Positions 8,630-16,343 of a stretch of 64,000 bases of DNA are shown here, in pieces. The first letter of the stretch is position 1. Each line of letters starts with the position of its first letter. The stretch lies in the NCBI GenBank assembly GCA_963746255.1, contig CAVVAJ010000007.1, positions 1-64,000 on the forward strand, read 5' to 3'. The notes beneath the pieces are model-generated. The model was not told where the DNA came from. It was given only the letters and a program-made list of their open reading frames with translations, and ran no database searches. The position numbers and the translations under genes were made by a program. The DNA comes from DAOVXM01 sp963746255 (lineage in GTDB: Bacteria; Chloroflexota; Anaerolineae; Anaerolineales; UBA4823).

Positions 8630-9493
8630 CTACCAACTGTTATCCGGTTCGTATCCCAATCTGAACAAGAGATCTCCAGTGTTTTCCTTGAAGTTCTTTA
8701 TATTATCTGTGGTGAAGTATTCTCGCCAGTTGCCGGGCTGTCCTTTTCGGAAAGTTCCTGATTTACCAGGAGCAATACCCGCGTTCAATATCTGGATGGC
8801 TGAATGTCGTTCGGTATTGGGGTTGAAGCCTTTTTCTTCGAAGTAATCCAATAACTCTCCTAGGGCTAACTCGCGCTCGATGATCAAATTTTCGAATTTT
8901 AATGATAAGACGCTTGGCTTATCCAGCCAACCCAAATAACCATCATAGCGTTTTCGGACAGGGGTTAGCTCGGATCCAGCTTCAGTTACACCTATGATAG
9001 CAGCGTTGATCCGCTCCTCCATAGATGTCAGCTTCTCATTGTAGTATGTATACATCCAGTGGTTCTTGTGCATCTGTGTTGCATAGAAGACGTGAGACAC
9101 AATCATATCGCGTGGATCTCGGTAAACGAATATAGTCGCTTTATTGTCTGCAGTTAACGTTTTTACGAACTCGGGTTGGGCACCAATATATCCGTACCCG
9201 ATATCACCCGGTCGCATCTTATATAAGTTGTCAAGGATGTCAGTGTCAGTTAACTTGCGGTTATCTTCGGTGCGGTTTACTGGTGGGAAGCCCGGATTGA
9301 CAAATGGCCCAAGGTGGATTAATCCCTGTAGCACTTGAATGATAAGGTGTGAACCAGATTTCGGCATCGCATTACCGAACACAATCGGCATACGCGCCAG
9401 TTCTTTTGCCCCCCACTTTATAGCGGTCTCAAACCGTCGGACCTGCCACCGGGCAACCTTTAGTGAGTGTTTGACAGTATATTGAACCGACAT
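8630..9493 (-). CDS. Sulfotransferase domain protein
   Basis: A 287-residue sulfotransferase closely matching its neighbour in length and motif order: FGNAMPKSGSHLIIQVL (5'-phosphosulfate loop), FVYRDPRDMIVSHVFY (3'-phosphate motif) and FRKGQPGNWREYF (C-terminal cofactor block). The two proteins also share the LGPFV...G(L/F)P segment after the first motif, so they probably arose by tandem duplication and may act on different positions. It follows the DUF4910 gene by about 16 bases, which ties sulfation to the aminoacyl module upstream. Confidence 0.9.
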   Translation of the reverse strand: MSVQYTVKHSLKVARWQVRRFETAIKWGAKELARMPIVFGNAMPKSGSHLIIQVLQGLIHLGPFVNPGFPPVNRTEDNRKLTDTDILDNLYKMRPGDIGYGYIGAQPEFVKTLTADNKATIFVYRDPRDMIVSHVFYATQMHKNHWMYTYYNEKLTSMEERINAAIIGVTEAGSELTPVRKRYDGYLGWLDKPSVLSLKFENLIIERELALGELLDYFEEKGFNPNTERHSAIQILNAGIAPGKSGTFRKGQPGNWREYFTTDNIKNFKENTGDLLFRLGYEPDNSW

Positions 9494-9509
9494 AGAAAAT
9501 AGGACAAGG

Positions 9510-10835
9510 TCATTCAGGCGCGATTGATTTACGCTGAGGGGTAGTTGGTTGGGGTTGCCACAGAAGCCGAATTAAATCATTCTCAGATAACATTTGTACG
9601 ACTTCCCATACTGATTGAAAGCTGAGCTTCAACTCATAAGCAATATCGGCTATCGTTCGCTCGCCATCACAACGTTCCATGATCTGAAAGAGATTCCGGT
9701 GACCTTCTGGATTAACTCGGTAGTCGATCCATATCCCGTAGCCCGAGCAAAACACCTCGCCTTTGAAAAGATTGAGGATATATTGATTTTTCTCCCAGGT
9801 ATCGAGTAAACCCATTACGAGGTCGCGAGATGCTTCCAACCTTTCTGGCACAATAATCTCGAGTGTGTCTTGGCTGGAATGGTATTCAGGATAAGGTGGT
9901 TTCCCAATTGTTTTCGGTGCTTCAACTCTTGAAAGCGACAGCATCGGCACCCGCACTCCTGGGCCATTAAACTGCCGTTCATCGTTGTCAATGATACTGC
10001 GGTAGGCGCTTGTGTAGCCCAACGGATCCAGACTCTTGAAGGCGGTATTCAAGCAGCGATCGACCTGACTGTCTGGTTGGAATGAGCCTTGTAGTGCGTG
10101 CCCAGAATCATTGCCCAGCATCTCTAGGAACAAACCGCCGATCATGTCCGGAATTAGTTCCTCATTTTGGCTTAAGTACGCGACCGACCCAATCGTTTCT
10201 GGTAGGATCAAGATGCGATAGGTGTAATTGGGCTGTGGTCCTTGAAGCAAGTGTTGGGCTACATCGACTGCTACTACTACACCACTTAAGTCATCATTTG
10301 CCATCGCGGGATGGCATAGGTGCGCAGCTAAGACAAAGGTCTTTTCACTAGCACCGCGGATGACGATTTCACCAACTTTTAGAGTGCCGGGCTCAAAGGT
10401 TGTGTCGATAACTACTTGATATTGGCTGTGGGTAAGGGAGTCACGCAGGTGTTGGGTTGCACAGAAACCCCAGTCACGCTCATAATACTTAAAAACATAA
10501 GGAATCGCCTCCGGCCTGGTAGGGTGGACATGCAAATGTGCCAGTAGTTCTTCTTTGGTGACATCCCGGTTGATCGGAAGCGAGTAGGACACTACATGCA
10601 GCGGGTGATCCTCATAATCAAGTATGCGCTGACCATCGAGTGTCTCAATATATGCTTGTTTGCAGGTCCACTTTTCTGGAATATGCCAGGTCCAGACCTG
10701 TTTACCGGTGCTGTACTGATGAATCTGCATCGGTATTTCTTCGGCAAGCCGAAATAAGGCGCGATCGTAATCATCCGAGATGATATCTCGTTTCAATAAC
10801 CAAAGCTCTTCTAACAATTCATACATGGTACTCAT
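9510..10835 (-). CDS. DUF4910-type aminopeptidase-like protein with C-terminal winged helix
   Basis: A 441-residue protein of the DUF2172/DUF4910 family, an M28-like aminopeptidase fold. Residues 1-90 carry the family N-terminus (DDYDRALFRLAEEIP, WTWHIPEKW). LAAHLCHPAMANDDLSG (169-185) gives the expected zinc ligands H172 and an Asp pair. LPETIGS (E213) supplies the acid residue, and PEYHSSQDT the later His and Asp. The last ~70 residues (ERTIADIAYELKLSFQSVWEVV) look like a winged helix. The family is common in polysaccharide loci but its substrate is unclear. An amide bond in an aminoacylated sugar is a reasonable guess here, because the adjacent genes appear to make and move aminoacyl groups. 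Confidence 0.85.
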   Translation of the reverse strand: MSTMYELLEELWLLKRDIISDDYDRALFRLAEEIPMQIHQYSTGKQVWTWHIPEKWTCKQAYIETLDGQRILDYEDHPLHVVSYSLPINRDVTKEELLAHLHVHPTRPEAIPYVFKYYERDWGFCATQHLRDSLTHSQYQVVIDTTFEPGTLKVGEIVIRGASEKTFVLAAHLCHPAMANDDLSGVVVAVDVAQHLLQGPQPNYTYRILILPETIGSVAYLSQNEELIPDMIGGLFLEMLGNDSGHALQGSFQPDSQVDRCLNTAFKSLDPLGYTSAYRSIIDNDERQFNGPGVRVPMLSLSRVEAPKTIGKPPYPEYHSSQDTLEIIVPERLEASRDLVMGLLDTWEKNQYILNLFKGEVFCSGYGIWIDYRVNPEGHRNLFQIMERCDGERTIADIAYELKLSFQSVWEVVQMLSENDLIRLLWQPQPTTPQRKSIAPE

Positions 10836-10874
10836 ATAGTTTTAGTAATTAGAATTATTTTGACTAGGGAGGAG

Positions 10875-11696
10875 TTATATGCCATTCAGATGGTTGGTGA
10901 CCAAGGACCAAGGGTCTTTCGCCAAGAAGTAATCAACAGCTGAAACGAAATCGGTTAATCGACAGAGCGAGACTTGTCCATAGTTGATCGGTAATGAGCG
11001 CCATTGCCCAGCGGCTTCAAGCAGCTTCTGTACGGGAAAAAGTTCAATCTGTGGATCAATTTCCAGATCGCGCACGTACATCCGGTATGTTTGCGTTCGC
11101 CATCCATCAGACGTTCGTACTTCACCACTGAAATCCTTCCAATAGCGATATGGCACTGCAGCTCGTTCTTCGCTGTAATGCAGCATAGATACTGCTTGAA
11201 TATCTGCTCCCAATAGAAGCAGCTTATAATCTAGCTCCAGCATCCGTTCGAAAGTGGAGCCGGAATCAAAAGCTGACAGCGTGTCCCGATTAGCGAGATC
11301 CTCTGCATCTTTTCCTACTACGGCGATGGATTGCATCGGATGTTTTGTGCGGCGAGTTGCTGGCAATCCCCGGATATACTCTGAAAAAGCGCCCATTCCG
11401 ACGGCGGGTGTCGATTTGGGGTCATATCTTTTCCCCGAGCAAAAATCAAAATTGAAGGTGGGGACAACAATTGTGCCCTCAATGGGTGTAATACTCATTG
11501 AATCAGTTTTATTAACCTGGCTTGATGTATTATCATGCCCATTAAGCACACTGCGCAATCCGTGGTAATACATCTCCATCCCACCGCGCGGTCTGCCTAA
11601 AAACTGAACCGCAGAGTGAACTAATAGACCATCTCCAGCTTCGACACCTAGACCTCTCAGGGTATCTATGAGCGCAGATAATGTTACTTCAAGCAT
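10875..11696 (-). CDS. AAC(3)-family N-acyltransferase
   Basis: About 273 residues related to aminoglycoside 3-N-acetyltransferases. LGVEAGDGLLVHSAVQFLG is the family opening. EGTIVVPTFNFDF, FSEYIRGLPATRRTKHPMQS (catalytic-region His) and SMLHYSEERAAVPYR follow in the usual order. The frame is open further upstream to 11744. I prefer the ATG at 11696: GGAAG lies just before it, it overlaps the GNAT gene's end by eight bases, and the family normally starts about here. ATG 11714 is the other candidate. Members inside sugar loci acylate amino sugars rather than antibiotics. With a carrier protein and its ligase nearby, it is a candidate for taking an acyl group from the carrier instead of acetyl-CoA (inference). 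Confidence 0.8.
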   Translation of the reverse strand: MLEVTLSALIDTLRGLGVEAGDGLLVHSAVQFLGRPRGGMEMYYHGLRSVLNGHDNTSSQVNKTDSMSITPIEGTIVVPTFNFDFCSGKRYDPKSTPAVGMGAFSEYIRGLPATRRTKHPMQSIAVVGKDAEDLANRDTLSAFDSGSTFERMLELDYKLLLLGADIQAVSMLHYSEERAAVPYRYWKDFSGEVRTSDGWRTQTYRMYVRDLEIDPQIELFPVQKLLEAAGQWRSLPINYGQVSLCRLTDFVSAVDYFLAKDPWSLVTNHLNGI

Positions 11697-12183
11697 TTTC
11701 TTCCATGTACTCATCCCACAGCAAGCGCCCAACCCGAAATTCAAGTTTAAAACCCATTCGGTCGTAGAGTTTCCAGCTAGCTTCGTTGTCTTTCAGAACC
11801 TGGATTTCGACAGAATGAGCGCCTTGTTCTCGCAACCATTCCAGTGCTAGCCGGGAAAGTTTATCTCCAATCCCCATGCGCCTGGCTTTAGCCACAATCC
11901 ACATGTCGCTAAGCTCGCCAACCAGTACACCTCCCATATAGGCAGGCACCCGCTTAAGCCTACAAAGCATAAACCCAACAACTTCGCTCTCCATCTCGGC
12001 GATAAACACATCGCTAAAACGCCCCAATGTGCGTTCAAAGGACGCAAACCAGACGGTTCCGGGTTCCTCGGGGTGCGGAAGGCGGTAGCCAACCTGGTAA
12101 AAGAAGCTGTTAAGCTCAGTATACATCTCGATTAACCGAGGGTAATCGTCTTGTCTTACTGTGCGGTAAGTGACCTCAGCCAT
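11689..12183 (-). CDS. GNAT-family N-acetyltransferase
   Basis: A 164-residue single-domain GNAT. The acetyl-CoA-binding segment is LSDMWIVAKARRMGIGDKLSRLAL (about residues 90-113), with RRMGIG matching the Q/R-x-x-G-x-G/A loop. VLKDNEASWKLYDRMGFKLEF near the end is the standard C-terminal 'N--A--LY-K-GF' block. It could acylate an amino sugar or an aminoacyl intermediate. It lies between the aaRS-like ligase (12241-13440) and the AAC(3)-like gene and overlaps the latter's start, so two acyltransferases are made side by side. The donor may be acetyl-CoA or the aminoacyl carrier protein. Confidence 0.88.
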   Translation of the reverse strand: MAEVTYRTVRQDDYPRLIEMYTELNSFFYQVGYRLPHPEEPGTVWFASFERTLGRFSDVFIAEMESEVVGFMLCRLKRVPAYMGGVLVGELSDMWIVAKARRMGIGDKLSRLALEWLREQGAHSVEIQVLKDNEASWKLYDRMGFKLEFRVGRLLWDEYMEENA

Positions 12184-12240
12184 ATTGGTATTCTCCTAGA
12201 TACACCCGGAAGAATGAGGGGGAGCAGGATATAGTGAGGC

Positions 12241-13440
12241 TTATGATAGCGCGTTCCTCACCGTGGTAGGCCAGTTATTTGTTTCGAGACCGAATTGAGC
12301 CAAGAAGGCAAACGCCATGCGCTCCAGACCGAAAGCAACGCATCCGGTGTGGGCGAGCGAGCCATCAGGCAAGCTGATATTGAGGTGGCGTCCGAAAAAA
12401 TCCTGATGGTAGTTGAATGAGCCAACTGCCAATGTGCTTGATTTGTAGGGGAGGCTGGCTCGTATTTCGTACTTCAATTGGAAGGCGCTTTGAAATGCAG
12501 CTTGTTTACGAAATTCCCCGATAAAAAATGGGTCATTGGCACTCTCCACTTTATACGCCAAACCAATTTCATTAAATATACGGCGTATGACCTCGCGGGC
12601 TTTCTCGCGGTTGCTTAACACAAACTCTTTTCCACCAACAAATATTACCTCTCGCATAGTGAAATTCCACATACGTTCCAAAGAAGACAGATTTATTGAT
12701 TCGTAGCGGAAGCAATGGCCAACAGCGGTGGCAGTAATTTGGCCTTCGGAGATAGTGCGGTCGGCATTTGCGAAATATAGATGGTAGCATACTGCAGGAG
12801 ATAAAAGGGTTTTGATTGGTGCAAATGAATCTCTTGCCGTCGTCAATGCACCATGCTCGTTGCAGCTGGTACGCTCGGCAAAGTCGTCGATAACATCCAT
12901 GTCCTCCCTAAGATGTGTTGCAAAGGACAGCGAATGAGGAAAGGCGCGGAAGTAGTTTACCCTTTCCAAGTACTTGGCTGGGATGAGGGTTGGGAAGCGA
13001 TAAGGTTTGGCGTCGAAAAACTGTGCCAGCTCGAGAAATCTTGATTCGAAATAATCCACCAATCCAGCGACCAGCGGACCGAGAGAGTAAATACCGTTCG
13101 CTTCCTGATTGATTTCATTGCGCTCAATTAACTGCGCAGTGGGGTCTGCATTAACTACTACTGGCCGATCCAAATAATCTTCAAGTATCTGGATCTTGGG
13201 TTTGAAACCTCCTTGGGCCATTGTTTCCACAACATGTTGAATTTTCCTTACCAATTGTTCACGCTCTTCCTGGTTAGGGGGTGCATTCAAGTGCAGGGTG
13301 ATCTTGTCTCCTGCTGGGTGGACAACCGCTTTTGTAATGGTTTCGTCTACATAGGCGAGTTTCGATTCAACTTCACCGATTAGGTGTACTGGAATTGGGT
13401 TGTACGGCGTGATGTTTAATCGTGTATCAGGCATTTCCAT
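12241..13440 (-). CDS. Amino acid--[carrier protein] ligase, class II aaRS-like
   Basis: A 399-residue class II aminoacyl-tRNA synthetase homologue of the type shown in Bradyrhizobium to load glycine or alanine on a carrier protein instead of tRNA. The core has LSPAVCYHLYF, then GHCFRYES...RMWNFTMREVIFVG (motif 2-like) and CVAFGLERMAFAFL (motif 3). C218, E264 and C367 sit at spacings close to the Cys-Glu-Cys zinc site of that enzyme. There is no tRNA-binding arm. An extra N-terminal region (about 1-110) is of unknown role. The carrier protein gene immediately upstream overlaps it by 14 bases, which strongly supports the assignment over a serine-tRNA ligase. Which amino acid is used cannot be read from the sequence. 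Confidence 0.88.
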   Translation of the reverse strand: MEMPDTRLNITPYNPIPVHLIGEVESKLAYVDETITKAVVHPAGDKITLHLNAPPNQEEREQLVRKIQHVVETMAQGGFKPKIQILEDYLDRPVVVNADPTAQLIERNEINQEANGIYSLGPLVAGLVDYFESRFLELAQFFDAKPYRFPTLIPAKYLERVNYFRAFPHSLSFATHLREDMDVIDDFAERTSCNEHGALTTARDSFAPIKTLLSPAVCYHLYFANADRTISEGQITATAVGHCFRYESINLSSLERMWNFTMREVIFVGGKEFVLSNREKAREVIRRIFNEIGLAYKVESANDPFFIGEFRKQAAFQSAFQLKYEIRASLPYKSSTLAVGSFNYHQDFFGRHLNISLPDGSLAHTGCVAFGLERMAFAFLAQFGLETNNWPTTVRNALS

Positions 13441-13681
13441 TCACCTGCAGGTAGTCGCAGATTATTGGTAGGCTTACCAGATCAGTTATAGTATCTGGGT
13501 TGATCTCGATATCAAAATGATTCTCAAGTGACATCAACACTTCCATATGACCCATTGAATCCCACTGGGGGATATCACCGAATGCGAGGTCAGGAGTGAT
13601 TTGATCTTCAGGCACTTGCAGCGCTTCTGATAGTAGTGCTCGCACTTGCTCGATTGTTACACCTTTCGATTGGTCTTCCAT
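13427..13681 (-). CDS. Acyl/aminoacyl carrier protein
   Basis: An 84-residue carrier protein. QWDSMGHMEVLMSLE holds the 4'-phosphopantetheine attachment site at S42 in the DSMGHMEV context (the family norm is DS-(L/M)-x-x-(V/M)-E). The flanks fit the four-helix fold: ITPDLAFGDI before and FDIEINPDTITDL after. It overlaps the aaRS-like ligase gene by 14 bases, and no fatty-acid or polyketide enzyme lies in the window, so a dedicated aminoacyl carrier is the best reading. It needs a phosphopantetheinyl transferase encoded elsewhere. Confidence 0.92.
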   Translation of the reverse strand: MEDQSKGVTIEQVRALLSEALQVPEDQITPDLAFGDIPQWDSMGHMEVLMSLENHFDIEINPDTITDLVSLPIICDYLQVNGNA

Positions 13682-13709
13682 GTTTTATCACCTTCAAGCA
13701 GCGTTTATC

Positions 13710-14603
13710 TTATTGATTGACTGTGGGAGGTTTAATTTTGCAGACACCGACTGGTTGGTATTGCGGATCCCATACACCCCATGGCATTCCGTTGTCTCCG
13801 GAGCTTGAATAGAACGTCGCCAGATTATCGCGTAGTTCAGTACAATTCTGCAGGGCATCGAAGAGTTCGTCATAGCGTGTATAATTGTCAGAAGTGCTCT
13901 CAGATAGTTTAAAGTGCTTCCGCAGACTGTCAGCGGTGTAGCACCAACCCCGAGAAGGCTCGTGGTACCAATCTTGTTCCTTAGCGGCACACAGGGTCGC
14001 TACCAGTAGCCCTCCCGGTTTGAGCACCCGGAGCAGTTCTTCCACAACCAATGGCAGATTCTCGGGTTCATTGTGTTCAAGCGCAGAGACAGCTACAACT
14101 GCATCTAGCGTATCATCAACGATATCGCGTATTGAACTTAAGTCTTGGTTATAAACCACAACACACCCAGCTGATCTCTGAAAAGTCAGCATACCTCGTG
14201 TTTCACTTACTATGGTTTTTAATGCTGCCATTGACGAGGCGGTCTGCTGAGTGCGAGCGCGTAGAGATGTGAGAGTAGGGGCAAGGTCACTTTCACGCAA
14301 GCCCTGAGCGCGGAACCGGAACCTGAAACGAGCAGGCAGGTACTCCCGGCTTGTGCGGTCAACGCTAAGGACTTCGACGCCCTTCTCTGCGAGGTACCAT
14401 TGGAGAATACCAGTCCCTGCTCCAGCATCCAAGATGCGCATATTTTCAAATGAGTTCAGCTGGCTCAATATCCAGCTGATATCAAGCAGGTAATGCCATC
14501 CAAATTCTAATCCTAAGGAATTAGCCAAAAGCTTTAGTTCATCAATGCTATGCTTCTCATCAACTAGGAGGGTTGTAGGTAAAATTTCAATTTTCTCTTT
14601 CAT
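13710..14603 (-). CDS. Class I SAM-dependent methyltransferase
   Basis: A 297-residue Rossmann-fold methyltransferase. MRILDAGAGTGILQWYLAEKG (about 56-76) is motif I, VLSVDRT supplies the acidic residue for the adenosyl ribose, and LDAVVAVSALEHNEPENLP with LLRVLKPGGLLV are later motifs. It lies about 28 bases upstream of the carrier protein gene in the same direction, so it may belong to the aminoacyl module and methylate the amino acid nitrogen or the sugar. An O-methyltransferase acting on the polymer is equally possible. Confidence 0.85.
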   Translation of the reverse strand: MKEKIEILPTTLLVDEKHSIDELKLLANSLGLEFGWHYLLDISWILSQLNSFENMRILDAGAGTGILQWYLAEKGVEVLSVDRTSREYLPARFRFRFRAQGLRESDLAPTLTSLRARTQQTASSMAALKTIVSETRGMLTFQRSAGCVVVYNQDLSSIRDIVDDTLDAVVAVSALEHNEPENLPLVVEELLRVLKPGGLLVATLCAAKEQDWYHEPSRGWCYTADSLRKHFKLSESTSDNYTRYDELFDALQNCTELRDNLATFYSSSGDNGMPWGVWDPQYQPVGVCKIKPPTVNQ

Positions 14604-14652
14604 TGGGTGATTCTTTCTTGATCCACTCGATCCATGATTTGTGATGTAACAC

Positions 14653-16278
14653 TTAGGGCATTAAGAACGGTTTATCTTCCAGGATCCCAGCGGTGATGAC
14701 ATCCAACGGCGTTGAATTTTTGGCTAACAAACTTTGCCAGGAAAACGATTTCAGACCGACGAACCCCATTCGAGGCATCTCTTTGATATATTCATCCAGT
14801 GGGAGGGATGTGCGGTAGAGTTGGTAATAAAGAAACCTGCGTGCGTTGCGGATAAATACGGCTGGTACTTGGATCGATTCCTCGGACAGCAATTCATTTA
14901 GTTTCTCAATCATTGCTGAAACACTATCTGGGAAAAAGACGATTGGGTATTGGGTGTAGCGAGCCTTGCCCCCACAGATCACTGCTTTCCCAAAGAGTGT
15001 CGCTTCCAGTCCGATGGAGGAGTTGTATACAATAACAAACTTGGCTTTTTGAATCAGCTCGTATGAGCTAAGATATTCGGTCGGTTTAACAAATTCAACG
15101 TTGTTGAGTTTGTGTACTTCATTCTCCTCCACCCAAGCTTGGACGGTCTCGTTGCTTAATTTTGCGGTACCTATTCGCATTTCGTCTGGGTGGGCGCGGA
15201 TTACAAACAGGGTTTCTGGGTGTGAATGGATGATTCCCAGCAGCGTATCTAACCATGCGAACATGTGCGGAAATAATACATTTGCGTGAGCTTGACTGGT
15301 GTCATACACAACGTTCGTGAAGATCGGTACAATCTGCTTGAAGTTCGTGATCTTTTCCAGAAATGCTTTGTCCAAGCCGCGCATTTCAGGCCAAAATTGA
15401 ACACCTGCCATGCTGAAATTTCCTTGGAAGCGCTTTTCTAAATAAGCATCGAGCTGGGCATTTTGCTCCTGTGACAACTCAAATCGATCTGGTATTTCTA
15501 CTGGATAAGCCGTAGGTTCACCTTTCGTAAAAAAAGCTGAATAGCGTTGAAAACCGACTTCATGGGCGACAGTTCTCAAATTTCGCTTTTCGGATACCCA
15601 TCGAGCAGTGACTTCAGGGTACATCGCTCCGTTGAAGATCACACCAACAGAAGGATTGAGCTGAGTGATGAATTCATCAAAGCTGAGCGCAATATTATAT
15701 GCAGACAGTATGTACTGGCGAAGTAAATAGCGGGTCTGTTTATCATCGGGTAGAGTATGGCGCCGCAAAGCCCAGCGAATAGACGGTACTACTAATTTAC
15801 CAAGTGGGATGGGCTCTTTGCTGATTGGAGATGGGTACGTGAAGTCGCTAAGCTCGCTGATCTTGAGCTGTGCAACAGCTGTGTCAAGTTCGGTATTTAC
15901 CAGGTATGCAAACGAGTAGGTTTGGGCTCCAGTGTACAACCGCTGCGATTGGTTAATGCAAGCTTCACATGGCGGGGCGATCTCATAGTTTTCACGGTTG
16001 GTGCCCAAGACACAGTGGCTCATCCCAGATTGACAGACGAAGTGCACAACATTTGCACCTGCTAAACGCAGTGCCCACCCAGATATCAGCGCGAACGCTG
16101 CGTTCAAACTCAAACCGGTCAACCGAGCCGTTGCGTTGAACATAACAACCGTAGGCGCGTCTGGCTCAGCATTTGCATGTTCCGCTACTTGACCAGCTAA
16201 ATATGCGATACGCCGGCGGTTTTGCCAGCTCGAATAGCGGGATTTAATTTTAATTCTATTGGATTGAGTAGCGGGCAT
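14653..16278 (-). CDS. GT-B-like surface polysaccharide biosynthesis protein
   Basis: About 541 residues with no signal peptide or clear membrane helix. The C-terminal half has FVIRAHPDEMR, then KFVIVYNSSIGLEATLFGKAVICGG, the pattern of capsule-type (KpsS/CDP-glycerol transferase-like) GT-B enzymes, in which a nucleotide-diphosphate binds near the Glu. The N-terminal half has VVHFVCQSGMSHCVLG followed by a Cys-rich stretch, CEACINQS, which is unusual. The longest reading starts at TTG 16299; the ATG at 16278 with AAAAGG upstream is preferred. Two other proteins of the same general type lie at 26671 and 40509. Sugar specificity is unknown. Confidence 0.7.
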   Translation of the reverse strand: MPATQSNRIKIKSRYSSWQNRRRIAYLAGQVAEHANAEPDAPTVVMFNATARLTGLSLNAAFALISGWALRLAGANVVHFVCQSGMSHCVLGTNRENYEIAPPCEACINQSQRLYTGAQTYSFAYLVNTELDTAVAQLKISELSDFTYPSPISKEPIPLGKLVVPSIRWALRRHTLPDDKQTRYLLRQYILSAYNIALSFDEFITQLNPSVGVIFNGAMYPEVTARWVSEKRNLRTVAHEVGFQRYSAFFTKGEPTAYPVEIPDRFELSQEQNAQLDAYLEKRFQGNFSMAGVQFWPEMRGLDKAFLEKITNFKQIVPIFTNVVYDTSQAHANVLFPHMFAWLDTLLGIIHSHPETLFVIRAHPDEMRIGTAKLSNETVQAWVEENEVHKLNNVEFVKPTEYLSSYELIQKAKFVIVYNSSIGLEATLFGKAVICGGKARYTQYPIVFFPDSVSAMIEKLNELLSEESIQVPAVFIRNARRFLYYQLYRTSLPLDEYIKEMPRMGFVGLKSFSWQSLLAKNSTPLDVITAGILEDKPFLMP

Positions 16279-16343
16279 TATGCCTTTTGTGGATACCAAT
16301 GTACTTGACGGGGGTGATATTTCCCCAAATTTAGCGCTGGGGG

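Noticed and set aside
10875..11696. Aminoglycoside resistance gene
   Set aside because: Its context is sugar biosynthesis and there is no resistance gene cluster or mobile element beside it; the family is widely used on amino sugars.
12241..13440. Serine-tRNA ligase or other housekeeping aminoacyl-tRNA synthetase
   Set aside because: No tRNA-binding arm is present, and the gene overlaps a carrier protein gene inside a sugar cluster, which fits a carrier-protein ligase better.
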